Shown: in pieces, positions 1-15,300 of the stretch
How the letters are laid out: every line of letters begins with the position of its first letter
How positions within the stretch are numbered: the first letter of the stretch is position 1
Source of the DNA: Talpa occidentalis
Taxonomy: Eukaryota; Chordata; Mammalia; Eulipotyphla; Talpidae
Length of the DNA: 64,000 nucleotides
Assembly: GCF_014898055.3 (NCBI RefSeq)
Contig: NW_023605083.1
Span: 63,962,228-64,026,227 of the forward strand
Direction: 5' to 3'
Translations under genes and position numbers: made by a program
The notes under the pieces: model-generated
Databases searched by the model: none
The model's input: only the letters and a program-made list of their open reading frames with translations
What the model was told of the DNA's origin: nothing

Positions 1-257
1 GGCCCACTCTCTTAAAGTGGCAATGGCTCCTGCACAGAGAGGGCTCATAGTTCATTTCAAGAATAAAGTGGGACCTGACCATCCCCACTGTGCTTGCAGA
101 GCCGCCCCCTCCTAGCCCCAAGCGCGCTCCCACAGGGCCCCGCACACAGAGCCCAGGGAGTGGGCCACCAACAGACTCCAGTTCTCCTCTGGGAGCCAGC
201 GGCAAAGGGCCCCCAGGAGGTGGTGTGAGGACTTGGCAGTGCCTGGGAATTCCTTAC
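1..257 (-). other. FKBP15 intron 27, partial, GC-rich
   Basis: No exon for the known FKBP15 tail is seen. Bases 100-240 are GC-rich and read open on the plus strand as a Pro/Ser-rich stretch after a CAG; see findings. Confidence 0.6.
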
Positions 258-354
258 CACCTCATCTTCATCTTCCTCCTCAGGCAGTGATTTGGGCTTT
301 GGGACTTTCAGAGTTGCCCCTTTAAACAGCTCCTCCTCTTCATCCCCAGAAAGA
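258..354 (-). CDS. FKBP15: FKBP15 exon 27, penultimate coding exon
   Basis: Acceptor TTCTTTCAG, donor GTAAGG. Encodes LSGDEEEELFKGATLKVPK then SLPEEEDEDEV. The final exon (short acidic tail, stop and 3'UTR) lies left of base 1. Confidence 0.94.
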
Positions 355-3300
355 CTGAAAGAAAAATCCAGAAAATCAAGTCATAGAAAATGTTGTTTTG
401 GCTCTAGGCCTCAGTGCCCACAGGCTCTGGGGATAAGAATCCAACAGCTATGGTAACCACTAAGGAATTCCTCCCTTCCCACACTGGCTCCTAATGTTCT
501 TGTCCTCCTCCACAACCTGTCGCCAGAGTGATCTTTTAAACCCTCCTGCTTAAGAGCTAAATAGACACTGCTCCAAAGACATACAGATAGCCAACAGACA
601 TGAAAAAATACTCATCACTTGTTATTGGGAAATACTAATCAAAATCACACCTATGAGAATGGTTCATGTCAAAGTCTAGAAACAACAAATGTTGGAAGGA
701 TGCAGAGAAAAAGGAGAACTCGTACACTGTTGGTGGGAACACAGACGGCCCAGCCCCTATTCAAAATAGTACATAAGTTTCTTAAAACAGTAAAAGTATA
801 TACACCACATTATCCAGCAATTCTCCCAGTTACCCAAAGAATGCAAAATACCAATTCAAAGGGAGATACGTTCAATGCGGCACTATTCATAATAGCCAAG
901 TTATGGAAACAACCTAAACGCTCAGAAAGACAAATAATGGATGGTTTCACTCATATGTGGAACACAGAGAAAACAAAGGTCACACAAAAGCAAACCAAAA
1001 ACAGTCTAGAACTCTGACTATAAAAGTGAGGCTACCAGAAGGGAGAGGGAAGGTAGAGAGCAAAGTATGAAGGGGGCCCAATGGACCATAGTAGAGGCCA
1101 ATGGATGCCTTGATGGTGGGCGTGGTGAGGTAACATACGTCTGAAGAGGTATGATCTTATACCACTCAATCACATACATATTATAAACCAACATGACGCC
1201 TCCATGCAAAATTAAAAAGAAAAAATACTCTTCTGCTTAAATCCCTTTAGTAGTTTCTCACTGTAAAGTCCAAACTTCTAACAGGGACATAAAACCTAAC
1301 GACTGACCCCGCGTTGTTTTCTAACTTCGGTTGAACACTACTCTCCTACTTACTCTGCCTTCTTTTAGTTCCGTGATTGTGTCGTGCTCCCTTCCACCTC
1401 AGGGCCTTTGCATATGCTGCTCTTGCTCTCAGCAATAGTAGTTTCTGTTCCACCCTTCAGTTAAATGTTAAAAAGTTACCTCTGCAGAATCCTTCCCTAT
1501 CTACTCTGTATAAAGCAGAATAACTACCTCCTTATTCTGCTAACACATTTAAAAAAAAAAAATTATCATACTTTTAAAAATGTTTCTTTCCCATGAGACT
1601 CAAACTGAAGAACCAATTCTGCCTCGCCTTCCACAGAGCCTAGAGTTACTTAATAAATGCACGAATGAATGAATGAATGAATGAGTTTCTGAGGAGTGAG
1701 ATGCCAGCTCTAGAAAAGCCAGACAACCTCTACATACAGATGCCTTGTCCCTACAACTACCCAGGGGAGCATACCTGGAATGCCTAGAACAGTGGCTGGG
1801 TCCAAGGTTTATTCCCGCAGCTGTAGACACCACCTCTGTGCTCGACAGCTCCTTGCAAGGACCAGCAGAGCTAGTGGCGTCCTTGTCTTCCTGGAGCTCT
1901 GGAGGCTGAGGCTCTCCTCCTGGACTTTCTGGTCCTAAGGCTTGTGGGTCCTCCCTGTTGGGGTCTGAAGTCAAGGAGAGTCTTGTGGCACTTTCTTGCT
2001 CCCCATCACAGGCATTTCCCAATGGGCTGTCGGGCTTAGGTGCCACTGGGCTGGCAGCTAGAGTCTCCTCACACTCAGAGTCAATGGTTACAGGGCCTGG
2101 AGGCTGAGGGGGAATTGAAGCTGGGGGCCCTGGAAATTTGTGTAAAAGGACACAAGCCAGTTCAGGTGGGTCATCTTTTGTCTGTGAGAGCACCTCTGCT
2201 TCTGAGGGCTCCTCTTTCCTTCTGTGTACATCAACCTGGGGAGAAGGGAGGGTCTGAGGAGGCAATGACACAGTTTCTTTGACTTCTTGCTCAGATGGCA
2301 CCACAGGTGACTCCTGCCTCTCCCCATTTGGGGGTACGGGAGACAGCCCAGAATTGGCAGAGGCTGACTGCTCCTGGGGGCGTCTCGGAGACTGCTTCTC
2401 TTCTTCCTCTTCATTGCTACCCTCTTCTTTCTCTTGATCACGTTGGTTTAACAGCTGAAGAGTCACCATCTGTTTAAAAGCCAAGGAGAAGGAAAAACTC
2501 ACTGACAGGAAGACAGCAGGCATTCCTAGGCCTTCAGTCCTTAATACAACTGGTCATCCAGTTCAAAACGACTTTGCTTCCTCCTCTTGTAGGAGGCTGC
2601 CCACATCAACCCAGATAAGTCTTCCCTAGCATCCTCATCACTAATGAACAGCCTCGAATAAATTAACAACACACCCATTCCGATGGAATCATCAGCTGTA
2701 CCTTGATTGTATTCATGATGGTCCCCAGCACCGTCCTACCATCATAAGACTCCTCCAGCTCAAACTCTCCCCGCAGGGACTGAAACACCTGGTTCATGAT
2801 CTTCTTCACCTGCGTAAAAACACAAGGGGAGAAAAACATCAAGATGTATGCTGCCAAAATCAAGTCATTGAGGGATGCACATAAATTCCTGAGAGGGATC
2901 TGGAAGGCAAAGCTGAAGCCCTGTTGGAACTCTATGGCAAGACACAGCTGGTTGTGAGCAGTACTTTGACAGAATTGCTCTCAAGGGCAAGCAAGCTGTC
3001 GTCTGTGTGCCCCAAACTGCCTGGAGATGTTCCCTCCCACCCAGACCACCACGGAGCACCCCCACGGGCTAGGAGAATGTTGGACCTCCCACTCCACTCC
3101 TGAGATTCAGAGGCCCTTCCCTGTATGTCCAAACCCTCTGGATTTGCCACCAAAGTGATAGGCTCCCAAGGGTTAACTTTTACTTGAGCCACAGAAGTGG
3201 TGCACCGGTAGACTTAAGGAAAAACCTATCAACATGATATCTGGCCACATTCTTTGCGAATGCTGCTGCTCTGTGGCTGGGCCCTGTGCATCACAGCTCA

Positions 3301-6300
3301 CCTTCTCTGAGGGGTCAGTAGTAGCAGCTTCAACCCCAGATCCCTGGGACTTTTTCTTCTCCAAGAGCTTGATGTGCTGTTCATTTTGCTCTGTCAGGGT
3401 TGTGACTTGGGCCTGGAGGGCTGAACACTGAAAAACAGACCGTGGTTATGGCCTTGGGAACCTGGACCTACCGGCTGAAAATCAGGAAAGCCGAGAGGAG
3501 AACCGTCCAAGCACTAAGAGTTCACCTCAAGGAGGTCTTTGGCATCCCCCTTCTCCATGCCTACCCCAGGCTTTTATTTCCACCTCACTCTGTTTCGACT
3601 CACATCACTTCCTCTTTCCTAACAAGGTCAGCTGCCTTGTCCCGAATCAGGTCATGAATATAAAGGAAAGGGAAGGAGTTATAATTTTAATCACAGACAC
3701 GCACACTGGACATTAGCAGCCACCTAGCAAGCTGTCTTCACCATCTGTGTCAAAGGCTTTCAACTAGACACTTTGAGGAAAGAAACTGACCTCCAGGACT
3801 TTTATGCCAGGACCCTCATCCATTCCTCCTTCTCTCGTTTTTTATGCCAGATGATCCCTCCATGCCCTGAGTCCCATTCCACCCTCAGAGCCAGGAAGTT
3901 CAGGCCACATCTCCAGGTTACCAAAGTGATTGTCCTCCTTGTCTCTGCTCAAATGTCTCCTCCTCTCAAGGATTCCCTGGAATCTGAAGTACTTCTCTTC
4001 TGCACCCCACAGCATTTAATGCTTATCTTTGTCTCCCTTTCTTGACTGTGAGGTTGTTGAAGGCCAAGTTCTTTGTAAGCCCTTTCCCTAATATAGTTTC
4101 TGGAACATACTGGCACTCAGCAAATATTTACTTAATATATGAAAGATTAATAATGGAAAATGTGCTCCAGAACACTGCTGCTGCTTTCTCTTGTTCTAGG
4201 TCACTGATCTGTTGTCCAAATTAGCATGTGAAAGATTGCTGATAAACTGGAACATTGGGCGTTGGGCGAGTGTGGTATTTTTAAGCTATCAACTTCTTTA
4301 GGGCTCAAAAGGACTCACAAGACTCAAATAATCTGCTGGTCTCAGATTAAATGGGCCACCTCAGCTTTCTGGCCCAGGAAAACACCTACCTTTGTCTGAA
4401 GCTGGAGCAGTTTCTGTTGATGGGCATCCCTCTGGGCACACACTTCCTGGTACTGTTGCAAGTGCTCATCCTTGGCAGAGGCCAGCAGATGCTCACATTT
4501 TGCTTCCCACTGGGTCTGCAGCTCTGCCTGCACTAGCGAGAGCTGCCAGGAGAAAGTAATGATCAGATTCTGGGGGATCCAGGCACATCTAGGGTAGCTT
4601 ATCTCATAAGGCCAAAGAAAAAAGCTAACAGCCCAGACTTGATAAGGAAGCACTGAAAGACTATTTTTTAGGTAAATATTTTTTAATGGAAGTAAGAAGA
4701 GGCCCCTGGTTGTTAGAATTTCCAAAGTCACTGTAGCCAGACAAAGGTGTGACTGGTCCTTGGAGGGCAGGGTCCTACCACCATCCTACTTTCCAGGGTC
4801 TGGGCCCTAACCATTTGAGAAATTCCAAAATTTATTTTTGTTAAAATTCCCCAGAGGTGGAGCAAATCAAGGACATCGATTCACTCTAATTAAATGGACA
4901 CAAACATGAATTCATGAAGTTACAATGAAAAAGGGGCTGTCCAATGGATGAGATACCAAGCAGTATCAGCAACTACCCCTGGCTTCCCTTCCTGACCATC
5001 TAAACAGACCCCTTCCAGGACACAATGTGCCCGACAGGTGGTGTCCCATGGTTGAGGACTTCGGTCTTACCATGTTTGCAACTTTTTTATAAAGATTTTC
5101 CCCCCATGTTTTTCTTATAAATTTCACTAAAAGAGAAAGAAGTTCTTTATTTGATTTCTGGCTCTTTGATTTCTGGATTGCTTTCTTGCACTTTTCTCCA
5201 AAGTGAGAGCATCAACTATAAGAAATGTCATCCTAAAAGATGAGGGAGAAACTAGAAGCTTTTCTCTCTGAGCATTCATGCTTTTCCTTTATTCCAAAGT
5301 GCCGCAGTTTCCCATTACCTGCTCTGCAGCTGCTTGGTCTGTGGTCACGCGAGTCTTTTTCAAGAGCTGTCGCAGCTTGTCGAGTTCCTCCTGATGTGAC
5401 TTACGAATCTCATCTATCTCCTCCTCAGCCTGGCAGCGCTCCTGCGCTGACTTCTTTTTCCGTTCTGAAAGGTTCTTGGGAACAGAAGAACCATCATGAG
5501 CTTAAGCTGTTTAATGGGGTATAAACAGGGGTGGCGGTACTGACCTCACAGGGTCCTTACTTCATTTCTGTAAACTATTTTTAGTTTAAGTTTTCCCTAT
5601 ATTCTTGGCTATTGTGTGAGAAAAACTGTGACAAGAAGAACCTTGTCTGCCATGCCACTGAGCGATGGGGAACACCCCAATGGTGGGGGGTAGAGGGAAG
5701 CAGGACGCTTTCACATCTTACTGGTAGGAAATGTGTCGACTCTCTTTGGATGGGGACCTGGCAGTCTCACAGAGAGACTTTCAAATCGCAAAGTCCACAG
5801 ATTATCCTCTCTTTAAGGAAGCAACAGACCATGTTCATATAGATTGTGTATTATAATGATGTCACTTTAATGGTATCAGTAAAGATGAAAAACTGAAAAG
5901 AGCTGAAAATCAGAAGGAACTGGCTTTTAAAAACCTGGTAAAATCATACAAGAAACTTTTCTCTTGAAAGAACCACCTCAGGGGTCTGGGGTTGAAGCTG
6001 CTGCTACTGGCCAAAAGGACTTTACTATACAGTGTTATTGAAACCTCAGAAATAATTTGCTCTTTTTATATTTAAACTGTTCCAGAATAGCAAACGAAAC
6101 ATTCCACCTGGTTCAATGAGGCTAGTACATCTCCGATAGTAAAATTCTAAAACAAAATATGCTATTGATGGAAATAAAGGTAAAAGACAGCAAACTAGAA
6201 AGCTATTTCAGCTGACTGAGGATTTATACCCTTAGTGTTTCCAAATCAAATCAAACCAATATTACAATAGGAAAGAAGACAAAGGATATTAAAGAGAAAT

Positions 6301-9300
6301 CACAGAATAAAAACTAGTAGATATTGAATACATAAAAATTTTACCACTAACAAAAAATACACAGTAAAACAAGATAGGCTATTTCACTCTCAAACTACAA
6401 AGATTAGAAAAACTGACGAACGTGCAGACTGGAAAAAGTGTGCAGAAATGGACTGGCTTACATCATGCTGGAAGTGTGAGCTAGTATGTTCTCCTTTGAG
6501 GACAATCTGGCAATATTAGTAAATACTGAATTCCAATTCAAGCAATTATGAAAATGCTTAAATGAATTTGCAAAATTAGTACATAGTACAAAAATGTTCA
6601 CAGCCGCAAAGTTGAAATAATGAAACAGGAGAAGCGTAAGTATCCACTGATAGGATTTAAATCATGGTGCAGCCTCACAGCCGACTGTAGCTAAAAAGCA
6701 CAGTATGCAGTAGCTAAAAAAAAAATCTCATTCTTACTAGTACAATGCCCATGACATTTAAAAAAAAGCAATAAACATGATCCCACTATATTGTAAGAAA
6801 TGACATCAGCATATGTATTTGTGTTTTATACACAGAAAACAATCTGGAAGGATATTTATACATGTGTTTAGAAGTACAAATATAAACAATGAATTACAGA
6901 GGGAGAAAAGATAAATTTTATTTTATAATTTCTGTCTTGATTGTATCGTTTACAATGAACACAAACTATTTTAATCTTTAAAAGCTTATTAAGCTAATCC
7001 TGGCAACTTGGGTCTAGCAAGTAACTTTGATTATAGAACTTACCTTTTCCAGAGACTCCTTCTCGGTCCGAAGGTCAGTCAGCTCCTCCTCCAGGGCTGT
7101 CACCTTGAGTTCCAGCTGTTTTCGGCTTTGCTTTTCACTTTTGAATTTGGACTGTGCTTGCTCAGAGGTTTCCTGAAGCTCTGGGATTTAACAGCAAACA
7201 GACTTAGCTGCAGTGGGTAGCATGGCATCCCAGCAGCTCCTGCAAAGCTGCAACTCGCCGCCTCCCAGTCCTGCTACAAGAGCACTTTTAACTTCTTTCA
7301 CATCTCACTGACCAGCAATAGGTTTATCAAGCCATAAACTGTCACCCCACCTACCTGCATTTTTCCCATAGAAAGTCATTATGTGTTAGCATCTACACAT
7401 ACAAAACGGGATAAAATGTTCCAAGCAGTCAGAGACCACCTTTGAGATGTGTCACCACCCACAAATCCCTTTCATCACCATCCCAACACAGTGGACTGAT
7501 CTTTATTTAGAACTGGTCCAGGCCCTTTCTCATTGCTGGGGTAAGATATTCTCAACTTTCTTGGCAGCTGGGACACTGCCACCATTTACTTTCAACATTC
7601 CTTCTCTCAAATAAAGCTAAGGGGAACTTTTTTAAACAAGTGCCATGAATCGAAAATTTTTTGGAAAATGTTTGGTTCTTCTTGAGATAATTGTCACACA
7701 GGGCGCCATAAAAGGAGAAAAGGGAACACCCATATGACTTTCAGATCTAAGATCATTGCTCACACGAGCCAGATGCTCCTCTGAAAGGCAAGGGATCTGT
7801 CCTCAAGCTACCACTTTATCAGTTGACATCAGTGTGTTTTTGCTCGAACAGGCAAGTGAACTTTGCTTCTATTCCCAACTCTGCTGCTGCTCTAGCACAT
7901 TTGTGTCTGTGCACTAACACGCATGAATCAATAGGCTGGTCTGCACGAAGCTTCTATTTGAGTCACAGTGTCTTGAGCACCACCTTTGTGCCAGGCACTT
8001 ACCTAGCACAGATTTGGAGGAAAGGATTTTACAAAGATGGCAAGACACCATCCTTGCCCTCAGGAGCTTGCATTCTAGAGAGGTTGCATTCTAAATGGTG
8101 CTGGTCAGTGGCTAACTGCCATATGGCCATAATACTGCAGCCAGAGTTAAAGGACTTTAAGAAGATCAAATGTTCTAGAACAAAACCAGGAAAGTTTCTC
8201 AAAGAGGCAGACTTTGGAAAAACCGGAGGCAAATACTGGTGATGAGGGGCGCGGCCAAGCTCAGAGAATAGCATGGATAAAAAGCAAGAGAAGCACTACA
8301 GGACGTGCTGAAGCGGGAGTAGCCTGTGTGGTATTGGTCAACACACCACCCATTCAGGGTGAACTGGGAAACAGTATGGAGATAAGTCAAGCAGGAGGGG
8401 CCTTGAGTGCCAGCCTCCAGAGCTACAACCCAGACTCTAAGAAAGCGGCCAGGACTACAGGAAGTATCTGCTTCAAGTTCCACTGTGTCATGTATTAGAG
8501 GAACACATGAACTCCTCCCAGCCTATGAAGCCAACCATAAGTACCAAAGATACTGACAGCAACACCAGTCCAAATAAAGCAATCTATGGCCACCCATCAA
8601 CTCTAAATGAATAGTCAGATCTTTTATTGTCCTTTATGTCAAACAATCATATAGGTTTATCCTAGTCCACATTAATTTTTGGCTCAGTCCTTTGTGTACC
8701 TTATGAGGATTAGGCCATGTGGATTAAGAGAAAGGAAATACCTTAATTCCTTACTTTAAATGGCAAAGCTCCCAGCCCCCTTCACAGGTGACATACCTGA
8801 GACCTCTGCCTGCAGTTTGGCGAGCTGGCCCCTGACGAGGTCTGTCTCCTTCAAGCTCTCTGTCAGCTGCACCTGCAGCTCTGTTTCTTTCCTCTGGTGA
8901 GCTGTCATTTTCAGCTGCAGATGAGACACTTGTGCAGTGGCTGCTGCTAACTCTTCCGTCACCTTCGCCTGGATAGCAGCAAAGTATGATGTCACTTTAA
9001 ACACCTGTGTTCTGTCTCTAAGGGAAGACACAACCTCAAGTACTCTACACTAAGACCTGGGTGGAAGGGAACTAGGGCCACTTTCAACCTGCATTAAACC
9101 AAACTTTTGAAATGTGCAAAGTCTTTAATCAGTAATTCCCTTGCAGAACTTCATCCTTAGGGAAATTTATGTAAGATGACCAAAGTTGTGCTATGAGGAT
9201 ATAAGAGATAGTACAATCCATAGTTGCAAAAGAACAGAAAAATAAAATGCTAAAAATGGGCTTATGGAAATTATGATAAACCTTCTGTGTGTAGCTATTA

Positions 9301-12300
9301 AGGTGATGTGAAAAAATATTTAGTGGTATGGGATACAGTCACACCCTATTGCTAAAAGAACATTTTCAAATCATACATAAATTCCATGTTTGCAAAACAA
9401 ACACTTGTGGAAAAAGAGTTTGAGTGATATCTGTATTTCTAGCAATAGCTAACTTAGCTAAAAGAGCTATGGGTGAGATAAACACACATACACACACACA
9501 TTTTCTTTTGATTGCAGTTTATATATACTTCTGTTTCGCACATGATTTTTTTTTTAAATTTTTTATTATTTTAATTTATTGATTTATTTTATTTTCTCAA
9601 GCTTTTTTTTTTTTTTTTTAAAGATTTATTTATTTATATAAGCACTGGGTACAGTCAGAAGCACGGCAGGGTGAGAGAATTCACCAGAGCCAGAGAGGGG
9701 AGCAGAACAGGCAGAATGACGAAATACACTGCTGAGGGGAGCAGCAGGCGGCAGGAGAGGTCTGCGCGCCATGTGGGATCCTCGCTGGTGGCCGGGGATC
9801 GAACTGGCGCTGCAGAGGCTGCGGGCAGCTTCGCAACCCAGCGCTCAACCGCTGCGCCACCGGGGAGGCCCTCGCACATGATTTTTTGGGAAAAGATAAT
9901 GTTTTTGTTCAAAAATTTAAAAGATATAAAGAAGTAAACAATGAGAAGTCTTGGCCCTATTCCTATCCCTACTAACTCCTCTCCTCATGCCCTACAGGGG
10001 TGACCATGTGATACTTTTTCATCTTTACAGTGATTATATAAACACCAATGAGATTCTTACTTCTCCCTTTCACATAGAAAAGGTGGCGAGTTTTATACAC
10101 TCTCTCTTTGTACATGCAGATCTTCCTGTTTTAAAGTACTGTGGCATCCTACCATGTGAACGTTCCATAGTTTATTCTTATAGTGCAGGACACTTGGATA
10201 GTTTCCAGCCTGTTCCCATTACACAACATGACACCGATGCATAATCCTGGACACGCGTCATGTCATTTGTGTGCAGGTGTGCCTGCAGGTTTCCAGATGC
10301 TTTTCAGCTAGTAAATGTGACTGATTTTGCACATCATCAAATCCCCTCCATGAACCATTCTATAGTCCTACCAGCTTCACCAGTGGTTGCCAAGTTCTGG
10401 ATTTTTACCAAGCTGATGCATGAGAAATGGTATTCCTACCATTTTCTAACTTTATTACAATAAACATGTATTTTCTAATAAGAGAGGGATATTTTTAAAG
10501 TATAGATTGGATGCCTTCAACAGCAGTCAACTTCTGAGCCTATAATTTCTCCCTAGTAGTACTGTACCATTATTAGTCTTGTAATGTAAAGATGGGTCAC
10601 ATGAGGACAGCTTTGGGGGTTCCTGGAAGAACAAAGCTAATAAAAGAAGAGAACACTTCAACTTCTTTGACTGCTCAATATGTTGTACTTGGTGCCCTGT
10701 AATAGCCAAATAGCAGTTAAACATTCCCAAATAACATCTGATGAAATCTAACTGATGACTTTGGAAAACCCCAGAGTGATATTCTGGGCATTACCGGTGT
10801 TGGTGATGATGATAATTAAAAGGATGGCCAACAAAAAGGAATGGTAAACAAGTGACAAATACCATGTTCAAAACAGAAATGAGAAATCAGATGACAGGAA
10901 AGGCAGTGAATGGTTGCCCTGCTGATGACCATTTTTGACTTTTGGACAGCAACATCTTTATGGAGTTAATTTCACAGACAGGTACACTGTGCTACTATCT
11001 CTATGATACTTTACATGGATTTTTACAGTTGTCTATTATCACTTGTTCCTTACAGTACTCACTGTGCCAATCTCAGTTTAATACTTATTCAAAAACTTCA
11101 TCAGTTTTATAGCTTTCATTTAAAATCAAAACTTTGGGGACTCCCTGGTGGTGCAAGGGGTTAAGACGTAACCTGTGAAGCTATCTGCAGCCACTGCAGC
11201 ATGAGTTCAATCCCCGGCCAGAGAGCTACCCACGTGGAGCAACACACCTCTCCTGACTTGCCCACTGCTCCCCTCAGCAGTGTATTTCAGTCAATCTGCC
11301 TGTTCTGTTCCCACCTCTGTCTCTGGTGAATCCTTTTACCCCCCACACCTCTGGCCTGCACCCCAATTCTTGTATGCATAAATAAATAAATCTTTAAAAA
11401 AAATCAAATACTTTGGATCTCCTAAAGGTAAGGGAAATAAAGCAATTAAAAATTGTATACAGGGCCTCCCTGGTGGAGCAGGGGTTAAAGTCTCAGGCTA
11501 TCAAGCTATCGCAAGCCACTGTGGCATGAGTTCAATCTCTGGCCAGGGAGCTGACCCACATGTTGCAGCAGACCTCTTCTGTCTTGCCGGGTGCTCCCCT
11601 CAGCAGTGTATGTCAGTAGATCCACCTGTTCTGCTCCCCACTCTGTCTCTGGTGAATCCTCTTACCCGCTGCACCTCTGACCAACACCCCAGTTCTTGTA
11701 AATAAGTAAAATAAATATCTTCAAAATAAAAAAGGTGACCACGTGAAGTATGCGGTACTCAGTACCTGACCCTTCAAAACAGTGACACTCAGCAGATTCC
11801 CCAAACAGATGTGGTAAAGAAAGCCCAGTGCTTAAGGCCTCATGAGTATTTGACCGATGTCAGTTGTTAACTGTTGTTGTTATTACTACTGTTTTGGCCA
11901 TTTAAGAGAGCGCATCTGCAGGGTTCAATGTACTATATAAGCTATTCTGGAGTTAAACAAAATGAAACATTTCAGTGGATCAGTAAGTTAATTCAGCGGT
12001 GAGCAAGCACTGACCTGCAGGTCAAACTGACCTCCTGCTTATTTATACCAATGAAGTTTAAACAGAACACACACACAGATGCCACTGATCTACGAGAGTC
12101 ACATGGTGAATTTACTGAAAAACAGGTGTCCAGGTACCTCTGCCAGAGATTGTAACAAGAAACCACTGAGGAGAGCTGAACTTCTCCCAGGCGGCATATC
12201 AGAATCAAGGGAAGCTTTTTAAAAATTGTTTTAGGGCCCCTCAGCTAGATACCCTGAAGTAGAATCTCTGGAGGGGGAATTTAAGAAAACATTTTTAATC

Positions 12301-15300
12301 AAGCTCCCCAAGTGAGTTTGACCTAAAAATTTGGTCATTTTAGACCTGAATAGTGACTGCCATGCTGAACAATACATCTGTTGACCCTGTTAAAGAACAG
12401 AGAAAGGAGAAACAGAAGGACATTTAGAGGGGACTGGTGGGATAACTCTAGGGCAATGTCACAGGCTGCTATTGGGGCAGTCACAGCAAGCAATGGTGAA
12501 AAGAGCAGCAGGACAGAAGCAGGGGACAGAGGCAGGGCTAGAGGTGGGCAGGGCTGTGCAGCACAGAGTACTGCTGCCAGAGGATAAGGGCTCACAGATA
12601 CCCCTGGATATGCTGGCTAAGACAACACAAAGAACAAGAGCATAAGACATAAGGAAGACATCATCATATTGTCAGAATATGATAAAGTGAGTAAACTCCA
12701 CATATTATAAATATTCTGGTCAGCTTTTCATGTTTTCAAGAAAAACTCAAAATGTTAATGATTTCTTTTTTTTTTTTTTAAGATTTATTTATATAAGCAC
12801 TGGGTACAGTCAGAAGTGCAGGAGTGTGAGAGAATTCACCAGAGCCAGAGCGGGGAGCAGAGCAGGCAGAAGGACCGAAGTACACTGCTGAGAGGAGCAG
12901 CGGGCAGCAGGAGAGGTCTCTGCGCCATGTGGGATCCTCCTCTGGCGGCTGGGGAGCAGCTGGGGATCGAACCAGCGCTGCAGAGGCTGTGGGCAGCTTC
13001 GCAACCCAGGGCTCAACCGCTGCACCACCAGGGAGGCCCGTTAATGATTTCTTAACCTTTGAACAAAGCTCAGATGAAAGGGTCAAGATCTCCTTCTAGC
13101 TAAGGGGCAGTAGCTCAAACAAGAAGGAATCCATTCTGGATAAAAGGTGTCACCGGAGTAAGAACAGGAGTGGGCTTCAGAATTAATCGATTCCAACCAG
13201 GACACTTCAGTCTTCCTTAGAGGACTACAGGCAAGGATTATAGGTCAAAATTCCTAGTTCTGAACTGACTGAAGTCACACAGAGGTACTTCAAAATGCTT
13301 TAGCAGACACAGATGAAGAAGGGAACTAAACACAGATGAAGAAGCAAACTATAAACAATCTCAGATTTCACTAAAAATATTTGTTTTCACTAAATACATA
13401 CATTGCATAGAAGGAGTTTTCTGGTGATTCTGTCAACAGAGTAACTTCAGTTTCTAGTAAGTTGTGTAGTTTTTACTTTAATTAAATTACTAAGATCTGT
13501 GAAAGTTTTGGGGTCAACTCAATGCAAAGCATACAATAAAATGGAAACCTGGATGGCAGATGTCTCAAAATCTGCTGGAAGATTTCTAGTTTCTTTTCCT
13601 CACGATGGCAAAAAGTCTGCTAAGAAGTAGGTTGGTGAGTACACACCGACGAGCCCTCCTCAGCTCTATACATCCTGGCCTGGGCTCTTCTCTCCCCAGA
13701 GACTTTACCTTCTCTTGCTCAGCATGCAATACTCTTGCCTGTGTGTTTTCTGTGGCTGTTTGAAGTGAGTTGTTCCTCTTCTCCATCATAAGGTTGCTCT
13801 GCTCAACATATCTGTGAGATAAATAGGGGAAACTACTGATCAAGCACAGCATGTAAAGCAGGCACAACCCCACACATTCTGTCCTTACAACATGGCTCTA
13901 CACCTTCAGCAAAAAGTCTGAAAGCATTTACTTTCCTTAGATTTGTGCTAATTGTGTCTGGAAGAAAATCTTGGAACAGAGGTGAAGGCTTTGAATTTCG
14001 GTGAAGAGGAGTGGAATTGAAGGGTGGGTGGTGAAAAGGAATGAGAAAAGAGAAAATTAGGAAGACTGCAAGGTGGCTTCCTTCCCCCATTGCCACCCCA
14101 AAATGTGGAAAGAGACACCAGAGCTGAGATATAATTTTTAAAGTAAACTTCTATATACTGTGATATGTTCCTCTGGGCCCTCCAAATCTTTGGAAGAATA
14201 TAAAGAATTACAAAATTGGGATTTACATGACAATTAGACATTCTGGTTGATAAAATCATACACACAGAAGAGAGAACAGTTGGCACCACAGATTTTTAAG
14301 TATTAATACCACTTTTACAGATAAGAAAACTAGGGCCAGAAGGAATAAATAAAAAAAAATGCAAAGTACACAAAAAGTACAGCAAGCCAGAAATCAAACA
14401 CAGGTCTGCCTTACATCACAGCCTACCGAGTTTTTACTGAAATGTCTCTCAGAAAAGCAATCATTCACGTGATAGTCGGGAAAAAAGCAACACAATACAA
14501 ATAAAGTGCCCTAAACAAACATGTCCATTAACTTGGGCATTTTGTCCATCCGAGCCAGTGCCCCGTACCTGTCATTACCTCTGATTTCGTTCAATTAGTT
14601 CACTAATCTTGTCATTTTGTTCTTCTATCCGACTGCTCTTCTCAAGGATTTCTTGCTTTAATCTTTCATTTTCCTAAATTCAAAATACACAAATTTAAGA
14701 GAGGCGTGCCAGGTAAAGTGGAATCAACAGGTGACACAATTTTGTTTTAGATGAAAAACTAGACTAAACTAATAAAGGACCACATGCAGAGAATACTTAC
14801 ACCAACACATCAAATAATACTTCATGGCTACAAATCATTATGTTCAATGGACTCAGCATATTAACGCTTTAAAATGAAGCAAAATTCTAAAATATGGTCC
14901 AAAAAAGTGTCCTGACTACACAGTGAGAGTCACTTGAGCCAAATTAAGCAATAACAGATTGTCCAGAATTTCTTAACTCAGTGTCATGTTTATCACACAC
15001 TCTCTGCTTCTGGAGTAAATGTTTGAAGGGCAGTGCATTTGGGGAAGGAGCCTGGGCAGACTTCCAGACTGAGTGCTCTGTTCCCACACCCCTCACCTGA
15101 ATAATTCGCTGGATGTTGCTCATAATCATGCTTGTTTCCATGGTAACTGACATGCTAGGAATGAGCAGGGAATTGCCAGTACTGTGCTTCTGTAACTCGT
15201 CAACCTATGAAAGTGATGCCCAAAAGACCTGATGAGAAATCTTTAAGTGGAGAAACAGAATTTACCCAGTATTTGACCACTCTTTTTGAAGGGGATGATG

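Noticed and set aside
619..1017. 132-codon plus-strand frame
   Set aside because: It lies in an L1 3' end (IAKLWKQP-type residues), not a cellular gene.
1600..2523. 307-codon minus-strand frame as an independent gene
   Set aside because: It is exon 26 of FKBP15 (1775-2469) with open intron sequence at both ends; splice phases fix the true limits.
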